From Frigoriflavimonas asaccharolytica (GTDB lineage: Bacteria; Bacteroidota; Bacteroidia; Flavobacteriales; Weeksellaceae), in NCBI RefSeq assembly GCF_013294015.1, contig NZ_JABSNO010000007.1, positions 103,947-167,946 on the forward strand: a stretch of DNA of 64,000 nucleotides, in the 5' to 3' direction. A model generated the notes under the pieces. It searched no databases. It was not told the DNA's origin and saw only the letters and a list, made by a program, of their open reading frames with translations. Made by a program: the position numbers and the translations under genes. Shown here one piece after another: positions 35,017-44,887 of this stretch (the stretch's first letter is position 1; every line of letters begins with the position of its first letter).

Positions 35017-35772
35017 ATGAAAATAGGAATTATCGGTTGCGGTTGGTTAGGAACCAGAGTAGCCCAAAAACTAGAAAAAGAAAATGAAATATTCGTAACC
35101 ACAAGATCAGATGAAAATACAGCTCATCTCAAAAGCTTGGGATTGGAAACCTATCAGATAGATTTTCAAACTGGTTTTGACTTAAAAACTGCAGAACTTT
35201 TTAGAAATCTAGACCTTGTAATATTAAGCTTGCCAGTATCAAAAAAGCGATTTTCGGAAGAAATGGCTGAAAATGCACAAGAATTTTTAGGAGATTTTAA
35301 AGGACAAATAATTTTCTTTAGTTCGGTTGGCGTTTATCCTCATGAAGATGGAATTTACACAGAAGAAAGCACGGAAAATTTAAATAAAAACATTTCCGCA
35401 GCAGAAAATTTTTACAAAAATGCTTTTCCGCAAATCAACATTTTACGTTTTGGTGGATTGATGGGCGATGAAAGAAAATTCTCCAAATATTTTGAAAACA
35501 AAGCTCTTCCAAAACCCGATGATATTGTGAATCATATTCATTATGAAGATATTGCAGAAATTGTAGACCATTTAATAAAAAACAAAACTAATGGCAAATT
35601 ATACAATGTAGTTGCGCCACTTCATCCTACAAAACAGCAGGTTTTAGATTACCAAACCGCGAATATAAGTTCAGAAATTGAAAATTCACAAGATGGAAGA
35701 ATTGTTCTCGGGAATTTATTAGAAAAAGAATTACAGTACACTTTCCTGAAACCAAACCCAGTAGAATTTTAA
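35017..35772 (+). CDS. NAD(P)-binding epimerase-like protein (atypical SDR)
   Basis: A 251-residue Rossmann protein. The nucleotide-binding turn GCGWLGTRVA follows the first strand (MKIGIIGCGW), as in the YeeZ/YfcH-type atypical short-chain dehydrogenases. Later segments LVILSLPVSK, IIFFSSVGVYPHEDG and ILRFGGLMGDERK fit an epimerase-type SDR, with Ser and Tyr of the SSVGVY segment in the place of the active-site pair. The C-terminal VNHIHYEDIAEIV segment is typical. The substrate is unknown. A secreted protein gene starts 3 bases after its stop. Confidence 0.82.
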   Translation: MKIGIIGCGWLGTRVAQKLEKENEIFVTTRSDENTAHLKSLGLETYQIDFQTGFDLKTAELFRNLDLVILSLPVSKKRFSEEMAENAQEFLGDFKGQIIFFSSVGVYPHEDGIYTEESTENLNKNISAAENFYKNAFPQINILRFGGLMGDERKFSKYFENKALPKPDDIVNHIHYEDIAEIVDHLIKNKTNGKLYNVVAPLHPTKQQVLDYQTANISSEIENSQDGRIVLGNLLEKELQYTFLKPNPVEF

Positions 35773-35775
35773 AAA

Positions 35776-36729
35776 ATGAAAAGTTCATTTTTATTGTTTT
35801 TCGCAATTTCTATTTTTGGTTTAAATCTTACAGCACAATCAAAATCAGCCGGATTTTACAAAATATCTTCAGGAAATCCGGATGATGGTGGTTACAACTG
35901 GTTCTTATTTGAAGATCACCAATTTGCAATGCTCACTTTTGGCACTTTAATATCAGGAACTTGGGAAGAAAATGATCATCAAGACATCACATTTATTCCA
36001 AATGCACCGAAAGAAAAATTTGAAGTTTTTGGTAGAAGAAATGAAGCATTGAAAGGCTCGAAAATAATTTTTCTGAATCTAGACATTAACGAAAATTCTT
36101 ACATTGGCTTTTCGTCAGATGCTTTGCAACCTATTTTAAATGAAGATGCAAATTGCTTGGATCAACCAATTGTAAAGGTATTTGACGAAAACGTAAAAGC
36201 GTTATTTCTATCAAATTTTACCTCGGAAAATAATGTTGAAAACAAAAAAGCGTATCAAATAAATTTAGAAAACAATAATGAATTTATCATTTCTTACAAT
36301 GAAAATTCTAGAATGTTGGCCAAGTTTACCGGCAAAATCGAAAAAAATAAATTGACTATCGATTTTGGCAAAAAATCTTCTGAAAGAGGCGAAATAGAAC
36401 CAAGTGAAGCTCTAGAAATCAAGAAATACATCAATCAGCAAAAAAAATATTATGCGAAAAATGAATTAATCATCAATGCTGAAAATAGATTTCTGAATCT
36501 TTTGGAAGATAATGAAGGAATGGAAGGTCACCGATCTTTGTATAAAAATAATTATAATTTTGATAGCAAAACGCAAATTTATACCGCCAAAAGCCCGGAC
36601 GATTTTGAGGATAAATATGATGATACGAACACACTTTACCTCTACAAAAATCTATCTTTCTCGAAGGTAATCCCCTCAAAATTATCTTCCAAAAAGAATC
36701 TATTGCAATATACTTGCTACGGAAAATAA
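35776..36729 (+). CDS. Exported protein of unknown function
   Basis: A 317-residue protein with a clear signal peptide (LLFFAISIFGLNLTAQ, cleavage near 21). The first about 120 residues contain a short beta domain (GYNWFLFEDHQFAMLTFGTLISGTWEEN) that could sense or bind a small molecule; the rest is Lys/Asn-rich with no named domain. It starts 3 bases after the SDR gene, so the two are cotranscribed. It ends immediately next to the convergent tadA stop, with no spacer. Confidence 0.65.
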   Translation: MKSSFLLFFAISIFGLNLTAQSKSAGFYKISSGNPDDGGYNWFLFEDHQFAMLTFGTLISGTWEENDHQDITFIPNAPKEKFEVFGRRNEALKGSKIIFLNLDINENSYIGFSSDALQPILNEDANCLDQPIVKVFDENVKALFLSNFTSENNVENKKAYQINLENNNEFIISYNENSRMLAKFTGKIEKNKLTIDFGKKSSERGEIEPSEALEIKKYINQQKKYYAKNELIINAENRFLNLLEDNEGMEGHRSLYKNNYNFDSKTQIYTAKSPDDFEDKYDDTNTLYLYKNLSFSKVIPSKLSSKKNLLQYTCYGK

Positions 36730-37161
36730 TTACCTTTTATTTAAAAAAAACTCTTTTAAAATTGCAGAACACTCGTTCTCCAAAATTCCTGTCGCAATTT
36801 CATTTTTAGGGTGAAGCGCTAAATTTTTGTTGATAAACCCGCGCTGTTCATCTCTCGCACCAATCACAACTCTAGATATTTGAGACCAATTAAGAGCTCC
36901 TGCACACATGACGCAAGGTTCTAATGTTACATATAAAGTGCAATCTATCAAATATTTACCACCTAAAAAATTGGCAGCAGAAGTGATGGCTTGCATTTCT
37001 GCATGCGCAGTTACATCATTTAAAGTTTCTGTAAGATTATGAGATTTCGCAACAATTCTATCCTTACAAACAACAATACAACCCACAGGAATTTCATCTT
37101 TTTCAAAGGCTTCTTGAGCTTCTTGCAAAGCCAATTTCATGAAATATTCGTCTGTAAACAT
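36730..37161 (-). CDS. tadA: tRNA-specific adenosine deaminase
   Basis: TadA converts the wobble adenosine (A34) of tRNA-Arg to inosine. The 143 residues carry the zinc-deaminase motifs TAHAEMQAI (zinc His and catalytic Glu) and LEPCVMCAGAL (two zinc Cys), and the family start DEYFMKLALQEAQEA. Flavobacterial TadA proteins are of this length. Its stop abuts the convergent secreted-protein gene. A -7 box TATCTTTG lies upstream at 37181. Confidence 0.93.
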   Translation of the reverse strand: MFTDEYFMKLALQEAQEAFEKDEIPVGCIVVCKDRIVAKSHNLTETLNDVTAHAEMQAITSAANFLGGKYLIDCTLYVTLEPCVMCAGALNWSQISRVVIGARDEQRGFINKNLALHPKNEIATGILENECSAILKEFFLNKR

Positions 37162-37180
37162 TAGGAATTGATTTTAAACA

Positions 37181-37188
37181 CAAAGATA
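37181..37188 (-). promoter_or_regulatory. -7 promoter box of tadA
   Basis: TATCTTTG on the minus strand, 19 bases before the ATG. Confidence 0.45.
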
Positions 37189-37270
37189 ATTTTAATTAAA
37201 TAAAAAATAATAGATTTTAATTACCAAAAAAGGAACTCTTTTAAACCACGGATTTCGCCTTTATTTTACT

Positions 37271-37278
37271 TAAATTTG
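37271..37278 (+). promoter_or_regulatory. -7 promoter box of pgi
   Basis: TAAATTTG, 66 bases before the pgi ATG, would give a leader of about 60 bases, longer than most in this window. Confidence 0.4.
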
Positions 37279-37344
37279 CACGGTGCTATTTTCCTTTATA
37301 TTTTAATTGAATTTTTGCATCAATTGTTAACTAAATGAAAAATT

Positions 37345-38985
37345 ATGCTTCCAAATATAAACCCCGAAAACACCATTGCTTGGCAAAATCTTGAAGCCCA
37401 TTTTGAGCAAAACGATTTTGAATTGAATACCTTGTTTAAGTATAATGAAAAAAGATTTGAAGAGTTTTCTATAGTAAATTCTGATTACTTATTTGATTAC
37501 TCTAAAAATTTAGCAAATTCTAAAACAATAGAATTGCTGATTGATTTGGCAAAAGAAACAAAAGTTGAAGAGGCAATAAAAGCGATGTTTTCTGGAGAGA
37601 TCATCAACGAAACCGAAAACAGAGCCGTTTTGCATACTGCACTTCGAGATTTTTCTGATAAGGAAATTTTGGTAGATGGGGAGAATATAAAACCTGGGAT
37701 AAAAAAAGTTCTTCAGCAAATGAAAACTTTTTCAGAAAATATAATTTCTGGAAAGCACAAGGGTTTCAGCGGCAAAGAAATAACCGATGTTGTAAATATC
37801 GGAATTGGAGGTTCTGATCTTGGTCCTGTGATGGTTTGTAAAGCCTTGATGCACTACAAAACGAGACTAAATGTTCATTTCGTATCCAATGTAGATGGAA
37901 ATGATTTTGTAGAAAAAGTGAAAAATCTGAATCCAGAGACGACGCTTTTCATCATTGCTTCCAAAACTTTTACTACACAAGAAACCATGACCAACGCTGC
38001 AACTGCAAAAGATTGGTTTCTAAAATCTGGAAAAGAAGAAGATGTTGCAAAACATTTTGTAGCACTTTCTACCAACATAGATTCTGTGAAAAAATTTGGA
38101 ATAGCAGAAGAAAACATTTTCGAATTTTGGGATTGGGTTGGAGGTAGATATTCCTTGTGGAGCGCTATTGGTTTGAGTATTGTTTTAGCTGTAGGCTATG
38201 AAAATTTTATTGAATTATTAAAAGGCGCAGAGAAAACCGACATCCATTTTCAGACATCAGAATTGAAAGATAATATTCCAGTTGTGATGGGAGTTTTAGG
38301 CGTTTGGTACCGTAATTTTTATGATTCCGCTTCCTATGCCATTCTTCCCTACTCGCAATATTTGGAACGTTTTCCGGCGTATCTTCAGCAAGGAGATATG
38401 GAAAGCAACGGAAAAAGCATCGATAGAAATGGAGAGTTTGTAAATTATGAAACAGGACCAATAATTTGGGGTGAAGCCGGAACAAACGGGCAACACGCAT
38501 TTTATCAACTTATTCATCAAGGAACGGAATTGATACCAGCAGATTTTATCGCTTATGCAAAATCTAATAATCAGGTTTCTGATCATCAAGATAAATTATT
38601 GGCAAACTTCTTTGCACAAACAGAAGCTTTGGCTTTCGGAAAAACTGAAAATGAGGTAAAAGATGAATTAAAAAATTCTGGTTTAGAAGATGATAAAATT
38701 AATAATTTAGCACCTTTCAAAATATTCACTGGAGATTCACCTACGAATTCTATTTTATTCAAAGAATTGTCTCCAGATACTTTAGGACAATTAATAGCGT
38801 TATATGAACACAAGATTTTTGTGCAAGGTATCATATGGAACGTTTTTAGTTTTGATCAATACGGGGTAGAATTAGGCAAAGTACTTGCCAGCAAAATACT
38901 TCCCGAATTATCTGATAATCAAGAAACAAACTCACATGATAGTTCTACAAATGGTTTGATTAATTACTACAAAAATTTTAAATAA
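37345..38985 (+). CDS. pgi: Glucose-6-phosphate isomerase
   Basis: Pgi interconverts glucose-6-phosphate and fructose-6-phosphate. The 546 residues match the long bacterial form. Visible segments: [13 protein letters not shown] (sugar-phosphate loop), [13 protein letters not shown], signature 1 [29 protein letters not shown] (catalytic His region), and signature 2 [18 protein letters not shown]. It is followed after 21 bases by folD on the same strand and may be cotranscribed with folD and queE. Confidence 0.97.
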   Translation: MLPNINPENTIAWQNLEAHFEQNDFELNTLFKYNEKRFEEFSIVNSDYLFDYSKNLANSKTIELLIDLAKETKVEEAIKAMFSGEIINETENRAVLHTALRDFSDKEILVDGENIKPGIKKVLQQMKTFSENIISGKHKGFSGKEITDVVNIGIGGSDLGPVMVCKALMHYKTRLNVHFVSNVDGNDFVEKVKNLNPETTLFIIASKTFTTQETMTNAATAKDWFLKSGKEEDVAKHFVALSTNIDSVKKFGIAEENIFEFWDWVGGRYSLWSAIGLSIVLAVGYENFIELLKGAEKTDIHFQTSELKDNIPVVMGVLGVWYRNFYDSASYAILPYSQYLERFPAYLQQGDMESNGKSIDRNGEFVNYETGPIIWGEAGTNGQHAFYQLIHQGTELIPADFIAYAKSNNQVSDHQDKLLANFFAQTEALAFGKTENEVKDELKNSGLEDDKINNLAPFKIFTGDSPTNSILFKELSPDTLGQLIALYEHKIFVQGIIWNVFSFDQYGVELGKVLASKILPELSDNQETNSHDSSTNGLINYYKNFK

Positions 38986-39006
38986 AATTTCCAAAAAGAA
39001 AATATT

Positions 39007-39891
39007 ATGGCTCAAATTTTAGATGGATTAAAAATTTCCAAAGAAATAAAACAAGAAATAAAGATAGAAGTAGCAAAAATAACTGCATCTGGTAATAGAG
39101 CACCTCATCTCGCTGCAATTCTTGTTGGCGAAAATGGTGCAAGCAAAGCTTATGTAAATAGCAAAGTGAAAGATTGCGCAGAAATTGGCTTTCAATCTTC
39201 TTTGTTTAAATTTGCCAGTGATATTTCGGAAGAAGAACTTTTAGATAAAATAAAAGAACTGAATGAAAACCCTGAAATAGATGGTTTCATCGTGCAGTTG
39301 CCATTACCAAAGGAAATGGATCAGGAAAAAATTATTATGGCTATCAACCCTAAAAAAGATGTTGATGGTTTTCACCCAGAAAATTTTGGGAAAATGGCTT
39401 TGGAAATGGAAACTTTTTTGCCAGCAACACCTTTTGGAATAATCACATTATTAGAAAGATACAATATAACTACGGAAGGGAAAAACTGTGTAATCATTGG
39501 AAGAAGTAGAATTGTAGGAAAACCTATGAGTATATTAATGGGAAGAAAGGGCAATCCTGGAAATTCTACAGTTACATTAACACACAGTTATACAACAGAC
39601 ATTGAAGAATTTACTAAAAACGCGGATATTGTGATTACTGCATTGGGAAATCCACACTTTTTGAAAGCTGAAATGATAAAAGATGGTGCTGTAATTGTAG
39701 ATGTAGGAATTACAAGAGTAGAAAATGACAGCAAGAAAGGATATTATTTAGCTGGAGATGTAGACTATGAAAGCTGCGAGAAAAAAGCAAGTTGGATCAC
39801 ACCTGTTCCTGGTGGTGTAGGACCAATGACGCGCGCTATGCTTCTGAAGAACACAATATTAGCCTATAACAATTCTGGTATAAAAAATTAA
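39007..39891 (+). CDS. folD: Bifunctional methylenetetrahydrofolate dehydrogenase/cyclohydrolase
   Basis: FolD interconverts 5,10-methylene-, methenyl- and 10-formyl-tetrahydrofolate. The 294 residues include the catalytic Tyr-Lys segment KAYVNSKVK, the DGFIVQLPLP signature, the VDGFHPENFGKM loop, the NADP-binding GRSRIVGKPM turn, and the C-terminal PGGVGPMTRAMLL signature. ATG at 39007. queE starts 3 bases after its stop. Confidence 0.97.
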   Translation: MAQILDGLKISKEIKQEIKIEVAKITASGNRAPHLAAILVGENGASKAYVNSKVKDCAEIGFQSSLFKFASDISEEELLDKIKELNENPEIDGFIVQLPLPKEMDQEKIIMAINPKKDVDGFHPENFGKMALEMETFLPATPFGIITLLERYNITTEGKNCVIIGRSRIVGKPMSILMGRKGNPGNSTVTLTHSYTTDIEEFTKNADIVITALGNPHFLKAEMIKDGAVIVDVGITRVENDSKKGYYLAGDVDYESCEKKASWITPVPGGVGPMTRAMLLKNTILAYNNSGIKN

Positions 39892-39894
39892 AAA

Positions 39895-40518
39895 TTGGAC
39901 GAAGAAATATTATTAAAAGAAGGAAAAATGCTCCCTGTAATGGAGCATTTTTACACTATACAAGGAGAAGGAGCACACACCGGAAAAGCAGCTTATTTTA
40001 TAAGATTGGGTGGTTGTGATGTTGGTTGCCATTGGTGTGATGTAAAAGAAAGTTGGGACCCAAAACTTCATCCACTTTTAGATGCAGAAGAGGTTGCAAT
40101 AATTGCGGCAAGTTTCTGTAAAACAATTGTATTAACTGGTGGAGAACCATTGATATGGAATCTAGAAATTTTAACAAACAAACTAAAAGAGCTTGGCTGC
40201 CAGATACATATAGAAACTTCCGGCGCATATGCCATGAGTGGAATTTTAGATTGGATTACGCTTTCACCCAAAAAAACTGGACTTCCAAAACCAGAAATTT
40301 ATACAAAAGCGCACGAACTAAAGATGATTATTTTTAATAATAATGATTTTCAATTTGCTGAAGAGCAAGCCGCAAAAACTGGTGAAAATTGCAAGCTTTA
40401 TTTACAAAGTGAATGGAGCAAAAGGGAAGATATGTACCCAAAAATAACAGATTATATTTTAGCAAATCCGCAATGGAATGCTTCTGTGCAAACGCATAAA
40501 TATTTAAATATTCCATAA
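39895..40518 (+). CDS. queE: 7-carboxy-7-deazaguanine synthase (radical SAM)
   Basis: QueE makes 7-carboxy-7-deazaguanine on the way to queuosine. The 207 residues contain the cluster-binding C-x3-C-x2-C as GGCDVGCHWCD, the substrate-side FYTIQGEGAHTG segment and the SAM-binding TGGEP. The start is uncertain: TTG at 39895 sits 3 bases after folD and gives a leader (DEEILLKEGKMLPVME) of the kind I recall in flavobacterial QueE proteins, while ATG at 39928 would still keep every motif. I prefer the TTG. The 41-base spacer that follows has no clear terminator. Confidence 0.92.
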   Translation: MDEEILLKEGKMLPVMEHFYTIQGEGAHTGKAAYFIRLGGCDVGCHWCDVKESWDPKLHPLLDAEEVAIIAASFCKTIVLTGGEPLIWNLEILTNKLKELGCQIHIETSGAYAMSGILDWITLSPKKTGLPKPEIYTKAHELKMIIFNNNDFQFAEEQAAKTGENCKLYLQSEWSKREDMYPKITDYILANPQWNASVQTHKYLNIP

Positions 40519-40559
40519 TCGAGCGGATTTTCGCTACATTTATTTTTTATTAGACTTTA

Positions 40560-41936
40560 ATGCAAAGACTTCGGTATTCCAGATATTTGAAAATTGGTGT
40601 TATCTTATTAGATATCATCGTGATTTCGCTGGTATTTGTCTTTTTTTTTATTGAAAGAAATAGAGATTTACAACTAAATACTGATCTTTGGGAGCAAAAT
40701 GCACTTTCTATAGTATTGCTTACATTATTTTGGATTTTATTGAGTGGTAGAACAAAATTATACACCATACCAAGGAATTTAACCTATACTTTGTATCTGG
40801 AACGATTTGTTTCTCATATGCTTATCTTTCTTTTTGGCATCATACTTTTAGGAAAAGTAAGCAATAATCCATTTTTGAAAAGCGAAAGGTTTTGGCTCGC
40901 GATTAGTCTTTTCATTTTATTGCTGCTTTTAAAATCATCCATATTTTTTGCCGTTAAATATTTAAGAAGTAGAGGAATTAACTTTAGAAACATTATGTTT
41001 CTGGGCCAAAAAACAGATAGTCGGGAAATTCTTGAAAATATAATGCAGGAAAGAAAAGACTATGGATTTCGTATTAAAGAATTTGGAAATCAAGATTTAG
41101 AGGTAGAAAAACTAGTAGCATTTTGGAAAGAAGAGCAGATACACACACTCTATTTCCCCGTAGATAATAGCAATATTAATAAAGAATTAGAAGGAAAAAT
41201 ACATTCCGCTGCAGAAGTAAATAAGGTGAGAATTGTGCTCATTCCACATATCGTAAATAATAATTTTTTCGAATACGAATTAAATTATATAGAAACACAA
41301 CCCATCTTAACTCCTGCAAAATTTCCGCTAGATTTCTTTACAAATTATTTATTAAAAAGAATATTTGACATCTTATTTTCATTAATAATCTTGGTTTTAA
41401 TTTGCTCTTGGCTCTTCCCTATCATTGCAATTTTAATAAAAATAGATAGCAAGGGAGCAATATTTTTCCGGCAACTAAGATTTGGTTATCATGATGAAGT
41501 TTTTAGCTGCATCAAATTCCGAACAATGTTTGAAAATGAAGAAAATGCTACACAAACCACCCAGATCAATGATGTAAGAATTACCAAAATAGGAAATTTT
41601 TTGAGGAGATCTAGCTTAGACGAGATGCCGCAATTCATCAATGTGCTTTTGGGACAAATGTCTGTAGTTGGTCCAAGACCGCATATGCTATTGGTAGATA
41701 AATATTATAAAGCAAAAATTGGTAGATATACGGTCAGAAGCCTCGTGAAACCAGGAATTACAGGACTTGCACAAGTAAGCGGATTGAGGGGAGATATGGG
41801 AGATATGAGTATAGAGATGAAAAAAAGAATCCTAGCAGACATTTTTTACGTAAAGAATTGGAGTTTAGTATTGGATTTCGTAATCGTTGTGAAAACAACA
41901 TTCCTATTTATAAAAGGGGATAAAAAAGCAAGGTAG
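40560..41936 (+). CDS. Polyprenyl-phosphate sugar-1-phosphate transferase (undecaprenyl-P glycosyltransferase)
   Basis: A 458-residue initiating enzyme that loads a sugar-1-phosphate onto undecaprenyl phosphate for a surface polysaccharide. The N-terminal half has four membrane segments (about 12-32, 47-63, 80-100, 115-135) and a CoA-binding-like cytoplasmic domain; the C-terminal bacterial-sugar-transferase domain begins with a re-entrant segment (KRIFDILFSLIILVL) and has CIKFRTMFEN, SLDEMPQFINVL and VGPRPHM. No other polysaccharide genes are nearby, so the sugar and polymer are unknown. mlaE follows 39 bases later on the same strand. Confidence 0.9.
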   Translation: MQRLRYSRYLKIGVILLDIIVISLVFVFFFIERNRDLQLNTDLWEQNALSIVLLTLFWILLSGRTKLYTIPRNLTYTLYLERFVSHMLIFLFGIILLGKVSNNPFLKSERFWLAISLFILLLLLKSSIFFAVKYLRSRGINFRNIMFLGQKTDSREILENIMQERKDYGFRIKEFGNQDLEVEKLVAFWKEEQIHTLYFPVDNSNINKELEGKIHSAAEVNKVRIVLIPHIVNNNFFEYELNYIETQPILTPAKFPLDFFTNYLLKRIFDILFSLIILVLICSWLFPIIAILIKIDSKGAIFFRQLRFGYHDEVFSCIKFRTMFENEENATQTTQINDVRITKIGNFLRRSSLDEMPQFINVLLGQMSVVGPRPHMLLVDKYYKAKIGRYTVRSLVKPGITGLAQVSGLRGDMGDMSIEMKKRILADIFYVKNWSLVLDFVIVVKTTFLFIKGDKKAR

Positions 41937-41975
41937 CCACATATTTTTATCAAATTAAAACATTAAATTAGCAAA

Positions 41976-42728
41976 ATGATTAAAACTTTTCTAAACGCTT
42001 TTGGAGAATATTTTCTTCTCATGGGAAAATCTATGAGAGCTCCACAAAAAGCCTCCGTTTTTTGGAAACTTTTTATGAGAGAAGTGAGTGATTTGGGCAT
42101 CAATTCTTTCGGATTGGTAGTCTTTACCTCCATATTTGTAGGAGCAGTCACCTCCATACAGATGTACAATAATTTTAGTGCATCAGATTTCCCTATCCCA
42201 ACATCTTTTGTTGGATACGCTTCCAAAGCGGTTTTAATTTTGGAATTCTCCCCTACCATTATTAGTTTAATTCTAGCAGGAAAAGTAGGCTCTTATATAG
42301 CTTCTAGTATGGGAACAATGCGCGTATCTGAGCAAATAGATGCATTAGATATTATGGGTGTGAACTCTGCAAACTTCCTTATCCTACCAAAAATAATAGC
42401 AACGGTAATTTTCAATCCTCTATTAATTGCATTAAGCATCGTTGTAGGAATTGGCGGTGGCTATATGGCAGGAATGGCAACTGGAAACTGGACTACTGCA
42501 GATTTTACAACTGGAATCAGAATGTATATGCCACCACTTTTTTATTATTATGCCTTAATAAAAACATTGGTATTTGCCTTTATTATTGCAACAGTACCAG
42601 CATATTTTGGCTATACTGTTTCTGGTGGATCTTTAGAAGTAGGTAGAGCAAGTACACAAGCTGTAGTTTGGACGATGGTTTTCATCATTCTTTCAGAATT
42701 ATTAATCACTCAACTCGTATTAAGCTAA
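41976..42728 (+). CDS. mlaE: MlaE-family lipid ABC transporter permease
   Basis: A 250-residue permease of the MlaE/YrbE family, which moves phospholipids or other lipids between the membranes of the envelope. About five membrane segments are present, with the family segments VGAVTSIQMYNNF, LEFSPTIISLILAGKVGS and EQIDALDIMGVNSANFLILPK. It overlaps the ATPase gene by one base (TAATG). The matching MCE-domain substrate-binding protein (MlaD) is not in the immediate neighbourhood. Confidence 0.92.
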   Translation: MIKTFLNAFGEYFLLMGKSMRAPQKASVFWKLFMREVSDLGINSFGLVVFTSIFVGAVTSIQMYNNFSASDFPIPTSFVGYASKAVLILEFSPTIISLILAGKVGSYIASSMGTMRVSEQIDALDIMGVNSANFLILPKIIATVIFNPLLIALSIVVGIGGGYMAGMATGNWTTADFTTGIRMYMPPLFYYYALIKTLVFAFIIATVPAYFGYTVSGGSLEVGRASTQAVVWTMVFIILSELLITQLVLS

Positions 42729-43504
42729 TGATAGAAGTACAAGACTTAAAAAAAGAATTCGACGGAACGAAAGTTTTGAAAGGTATTTCTACAACTTTTG
42801 ATAGTGGAAAAGTGAATCTGGTAATAGGACAATCTGGCTCTGGAAAAACGGTTTTTCTTAAATCTTTGCTCAATGTATATGAGCCAACAAGCGGCCATAT
42901 TTTGTTTGATGGAAGAGACATTATGCAAATGAGCAGAGACGAAAAGCAAGAACTTCGCTCAGAGATTGGCACTATTTTTCAAGGTGGAGCTTTGTTTGAT
43001 TCTCTTACCGTTGAAGAAAACATCACTTTTCCATTGGATATGTTTACAAATCTTACCTATCGAGAAAAAAAACGCCGTGCATTTGAAGTAATGGGAAGTG
43101 TAAAATTAGATGGAGCCACAAAAAAATTGCCTGCAGAAATTTCTGGTGGTATGCAAAAAAGGGTTGCCATTGGTAGAGCAATAGTCAATAATCCGAAATA
43201 TCTTTTTTGTGATGAACCCAATTCTGGTCTAGATCCTTATACCTCCAATGTAATTGATGATCTATTGATGGAAATTACAGAGCAGTACAAAACCACAACC
43301 ATCGTAAATACACATGATATGAATTCTGTGATGACGATTGGACAGAAAATACTATACTTAAAAGATGGACTGAAAGAATGGGAAGGTGATAAAAACACCG
43401 TAATGCGGGCTGGAAATAAAAATTTGATAGATTTCGTTTACTCTTCAGAATTATTTAAAGAATTGCGAGAATATTTATTGAAAGCTGATAAAAGTTCGAT
43501 TTAA
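42728..43504 (+). CDS. mlaF: MlaF-family lipid ABC transporter ATPase
   Basis: The 258-residue ATPase partner of the upstream permease. Walker A GQSGSGKT (residues about 36-43), Q-loop TIFQGGALFDSLTV, the signature ISGGMQKR and Walker B YLFCDEPNSGLDP are all present, followed by the switch His in VNTHDM. The start at 42728 overlaps the mlaE stop; a further upstream in-frame ATG only reads through mlaE. No obvious terminator before the convergent next gene. Confidence 0.93.
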   Translation: MIEVQDLKKEFDGTKVLKGISTTFDSGKVNLVIGQSGSGKTVFLKSLLNVYEPTSGHILFDGRDIMQMSRDEKQELRSEIGTIFQGGALFDSLTVEENITFPLDMFTNLTYREKKRRAFEVMGSVKLDGATKKLPAEISGGMQKRVAIGRAIVNNPKYLFCDEPNSGLDPYTSNVIDDLLMEITEQYKTTTIVNTHDMNSVMTIGQKILYLKDGLKEWEGDKNTVMRAGNKNLIDFVYSSELFKELREYLLKADKSSI

Positions 43505-43543
43505 TTACCAAATAATTATCCTTAAAATTAAAGCAAATTTAAT

Positions 43544-43885
43544 TTAAAAATTTCTTTGATTATTGAAATCTTGGCTTGGAGTTTTAAGGTCTTCTACAGA
43601 AATGTTTTGCTGTTGTTTTGCTAATTCTGCAGCTTGTTTTTCCAATTCTGTTTTTTCTAATTGTAGTTGTCTGTAGTCTTTGCGCTGTTGCGCTTCCCTT
43701 ATAGATGCACCTTTGCTTGCATATCCTACGATGCCACCAATAATTAAACCAATGCCAATTCCAGCAAGAATTCCCATTAAAGTGGTAGGCTCAAATAAAT
43801 CTATAAACTTAAAATTATTAGAAAGATAGTATAGCAAAAATGCTATTGCCAATAAAATAATGCCTACAAAAGTTAAATTCTTCAT
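43544..43885 (-). CDS. Small two-helix membrane protein with coiled-coil tail
   Basis: A 113-residue protein with two membrane segments (about 5-23 and 36-56, the latter rich in Gly: GILAGIGIGLIIGGIVGYA) and a C-terminal coiled coil (residues 62-95, REAQQRKDYRQLQLEKTELE). The Gly-zipper second helix is common in small envelope proteins. No family is recognised. It is convergent with mlaF and transcribed apart from the M48 gene. Confidence 0.6.
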   Translation of the reverse strand: MKNLTFVGIILLAIAFLLYYLSNNFKFIDLFEPTTLMGILAGIGIGLIIGGIVGYASKGASIREAQQRKDYRQLQLEKTELEKQAAELAKQQQNISVEDLKTPSQDFNNQRNF

Positions 43886-43909
43886 CTTCTTTTTAGTGTA
43901 TTTAATTAA

Positions 43910-43948
43910 AAAACCTTCCCAAATTTACAGAAATTTTAAGAAGGTTTT
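43910..43948 (-). terminator. Probable terminator of the M48 peptidase gene
   Basis: AAAACCTTC pairs with GAAGGTTTT around an inner AAATTT region; the minus strand continues into TTTTTTAATTAAA. It lies 23 bases past the M48 stop. Confidence 0.6.
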
Positions 43949-43970
43949 ATATTTTTATTGAAAAAAACTT

Positions 43971-44777
43971 TTATTTCCCACGAGCGGCATTGTAATATTG
44001 CATAGCTTTTGGCATATTTTTGTTTAATTCTGCAATTCTATTTCCTGGTCCTGGGTGAGTAGAAAGAAACTCTGGCTGTTTTTGCGCTCCGCTACTTGCA
44101 GCTTCCATCCTATTCCAAAAAGGGATAGATTGTTGAGGGTCATATCCTGCCATTGCCATCAGATAAAGTCCCATTTGATCGGCCTCTAGTTCTTGTTTTC
44201 TACCATAAGACAAAAGAGTAACTTGAGTACCAATAGGATAAACTTGTTGAAATATAGCATTCATTTGTCCATTAGAAATTGATGCACCAGCTACTTGTCC
44301 CAATCCTTGTGCAATCATACCTTGCGAAATTCTTTCATTCCCATGTCCAGCAAGCGCGTGAGAAACTTCATGTCCCATTACTACAGCTAATCCAGTTTCA
44401 TCTTTCGTTACTGGCAATATCCCTGTATAAACCGCTACTTTTCCACCAGGCATACACCATGCATTCAATTGATCTTCTTGAATTAAATTAAATTCCCAAT
44501 TGTAATTTGCCAAATCTTGTTCTCTTCCAATACTCGCATAGTAAGCATTTGCAGCGTTTTTAATTTTTACGCCAACACTATTCACAAGATTAGCTTGTGA
44601 TGTGCCTTTCACCACCTTTGCAGCAGCAAGTGTAGTTTTATATTCCTGCGCAGCCATTGTTGCGATCTCCGAAGAGTTTGCAAATTGGATACTTTTTCTT
44701 CCCGTGATAGGATTTGTGGTACAAGCAATAAATGCCAAAGAAATTGCACCAACTCCTAAAATTCCAGATATTTTCAT
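43971..44777 (-). CDS. M48-family metallopeptidase lipoprotein
   Basis: A 268-residue zinc peptidase of the M48B (BepA/YggG/LoiP-like) group, often involved in outer-membrane quality control. The signal ends in lipobox Cys19 (LAFIAC), followed by TTNPITGRKSIQF, a typical start for this group. The zinc site is GHEVSHALAGHG (His136, Glu137, His140) with the downstream ELEADQMGLYLMA Glu as third ligand. It lacks the TPR tail of BepA. A single-gene unit. Confidence 0.93.
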   Translation of the reverse strand: MKISGILGVGAISLAFIACTTNPITGRKSIQFANSSEIATMAAQEYKTTLAAAKVVKGTSQANLVNSVGVKIKNAANAYYASIGREQDLANYNWEFNLIQEDQLNAWCMPGGKVAVYTGILPVTKDETGLAVVMGHEVSHALAGHGNERISQGMIAQGLGQVAGASISNGQMNAIFQQVYPIGTQVTLLSYGRKQELEADQMGLYLMAMAGYDPQQSIPFWNRMEAASSGAQKQPEFLSTHPGPGNRIAELNKNMPKAMQYYNAARGK

Positions 44778-44850
44778 TTCTATAGTATATTTTTATAATG
44801 CAATTTACACAATTATTATTCCAAACGCTATTTCATGAATTGTTTAGCAT

Positions 44851-44858
44851 TAAATTTG
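44851..44858 (+). promoter_or_regulatory. -7 promoter box of the DUF4251 gene
   Basis: TAAATTTG, 29 bases before the ATG at 44888. Confidence 0.45.
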
Positions 44859-44887
44859 CAATCAACATATAACAAAATTATAAAAAA

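Noticed and set aside
42668..42727. Earlier ATG for mlaF
   Set aside because: It only reads through the 3' end of mlaE in another frame; the standard start MIEVQDLKKEF is at 42728.
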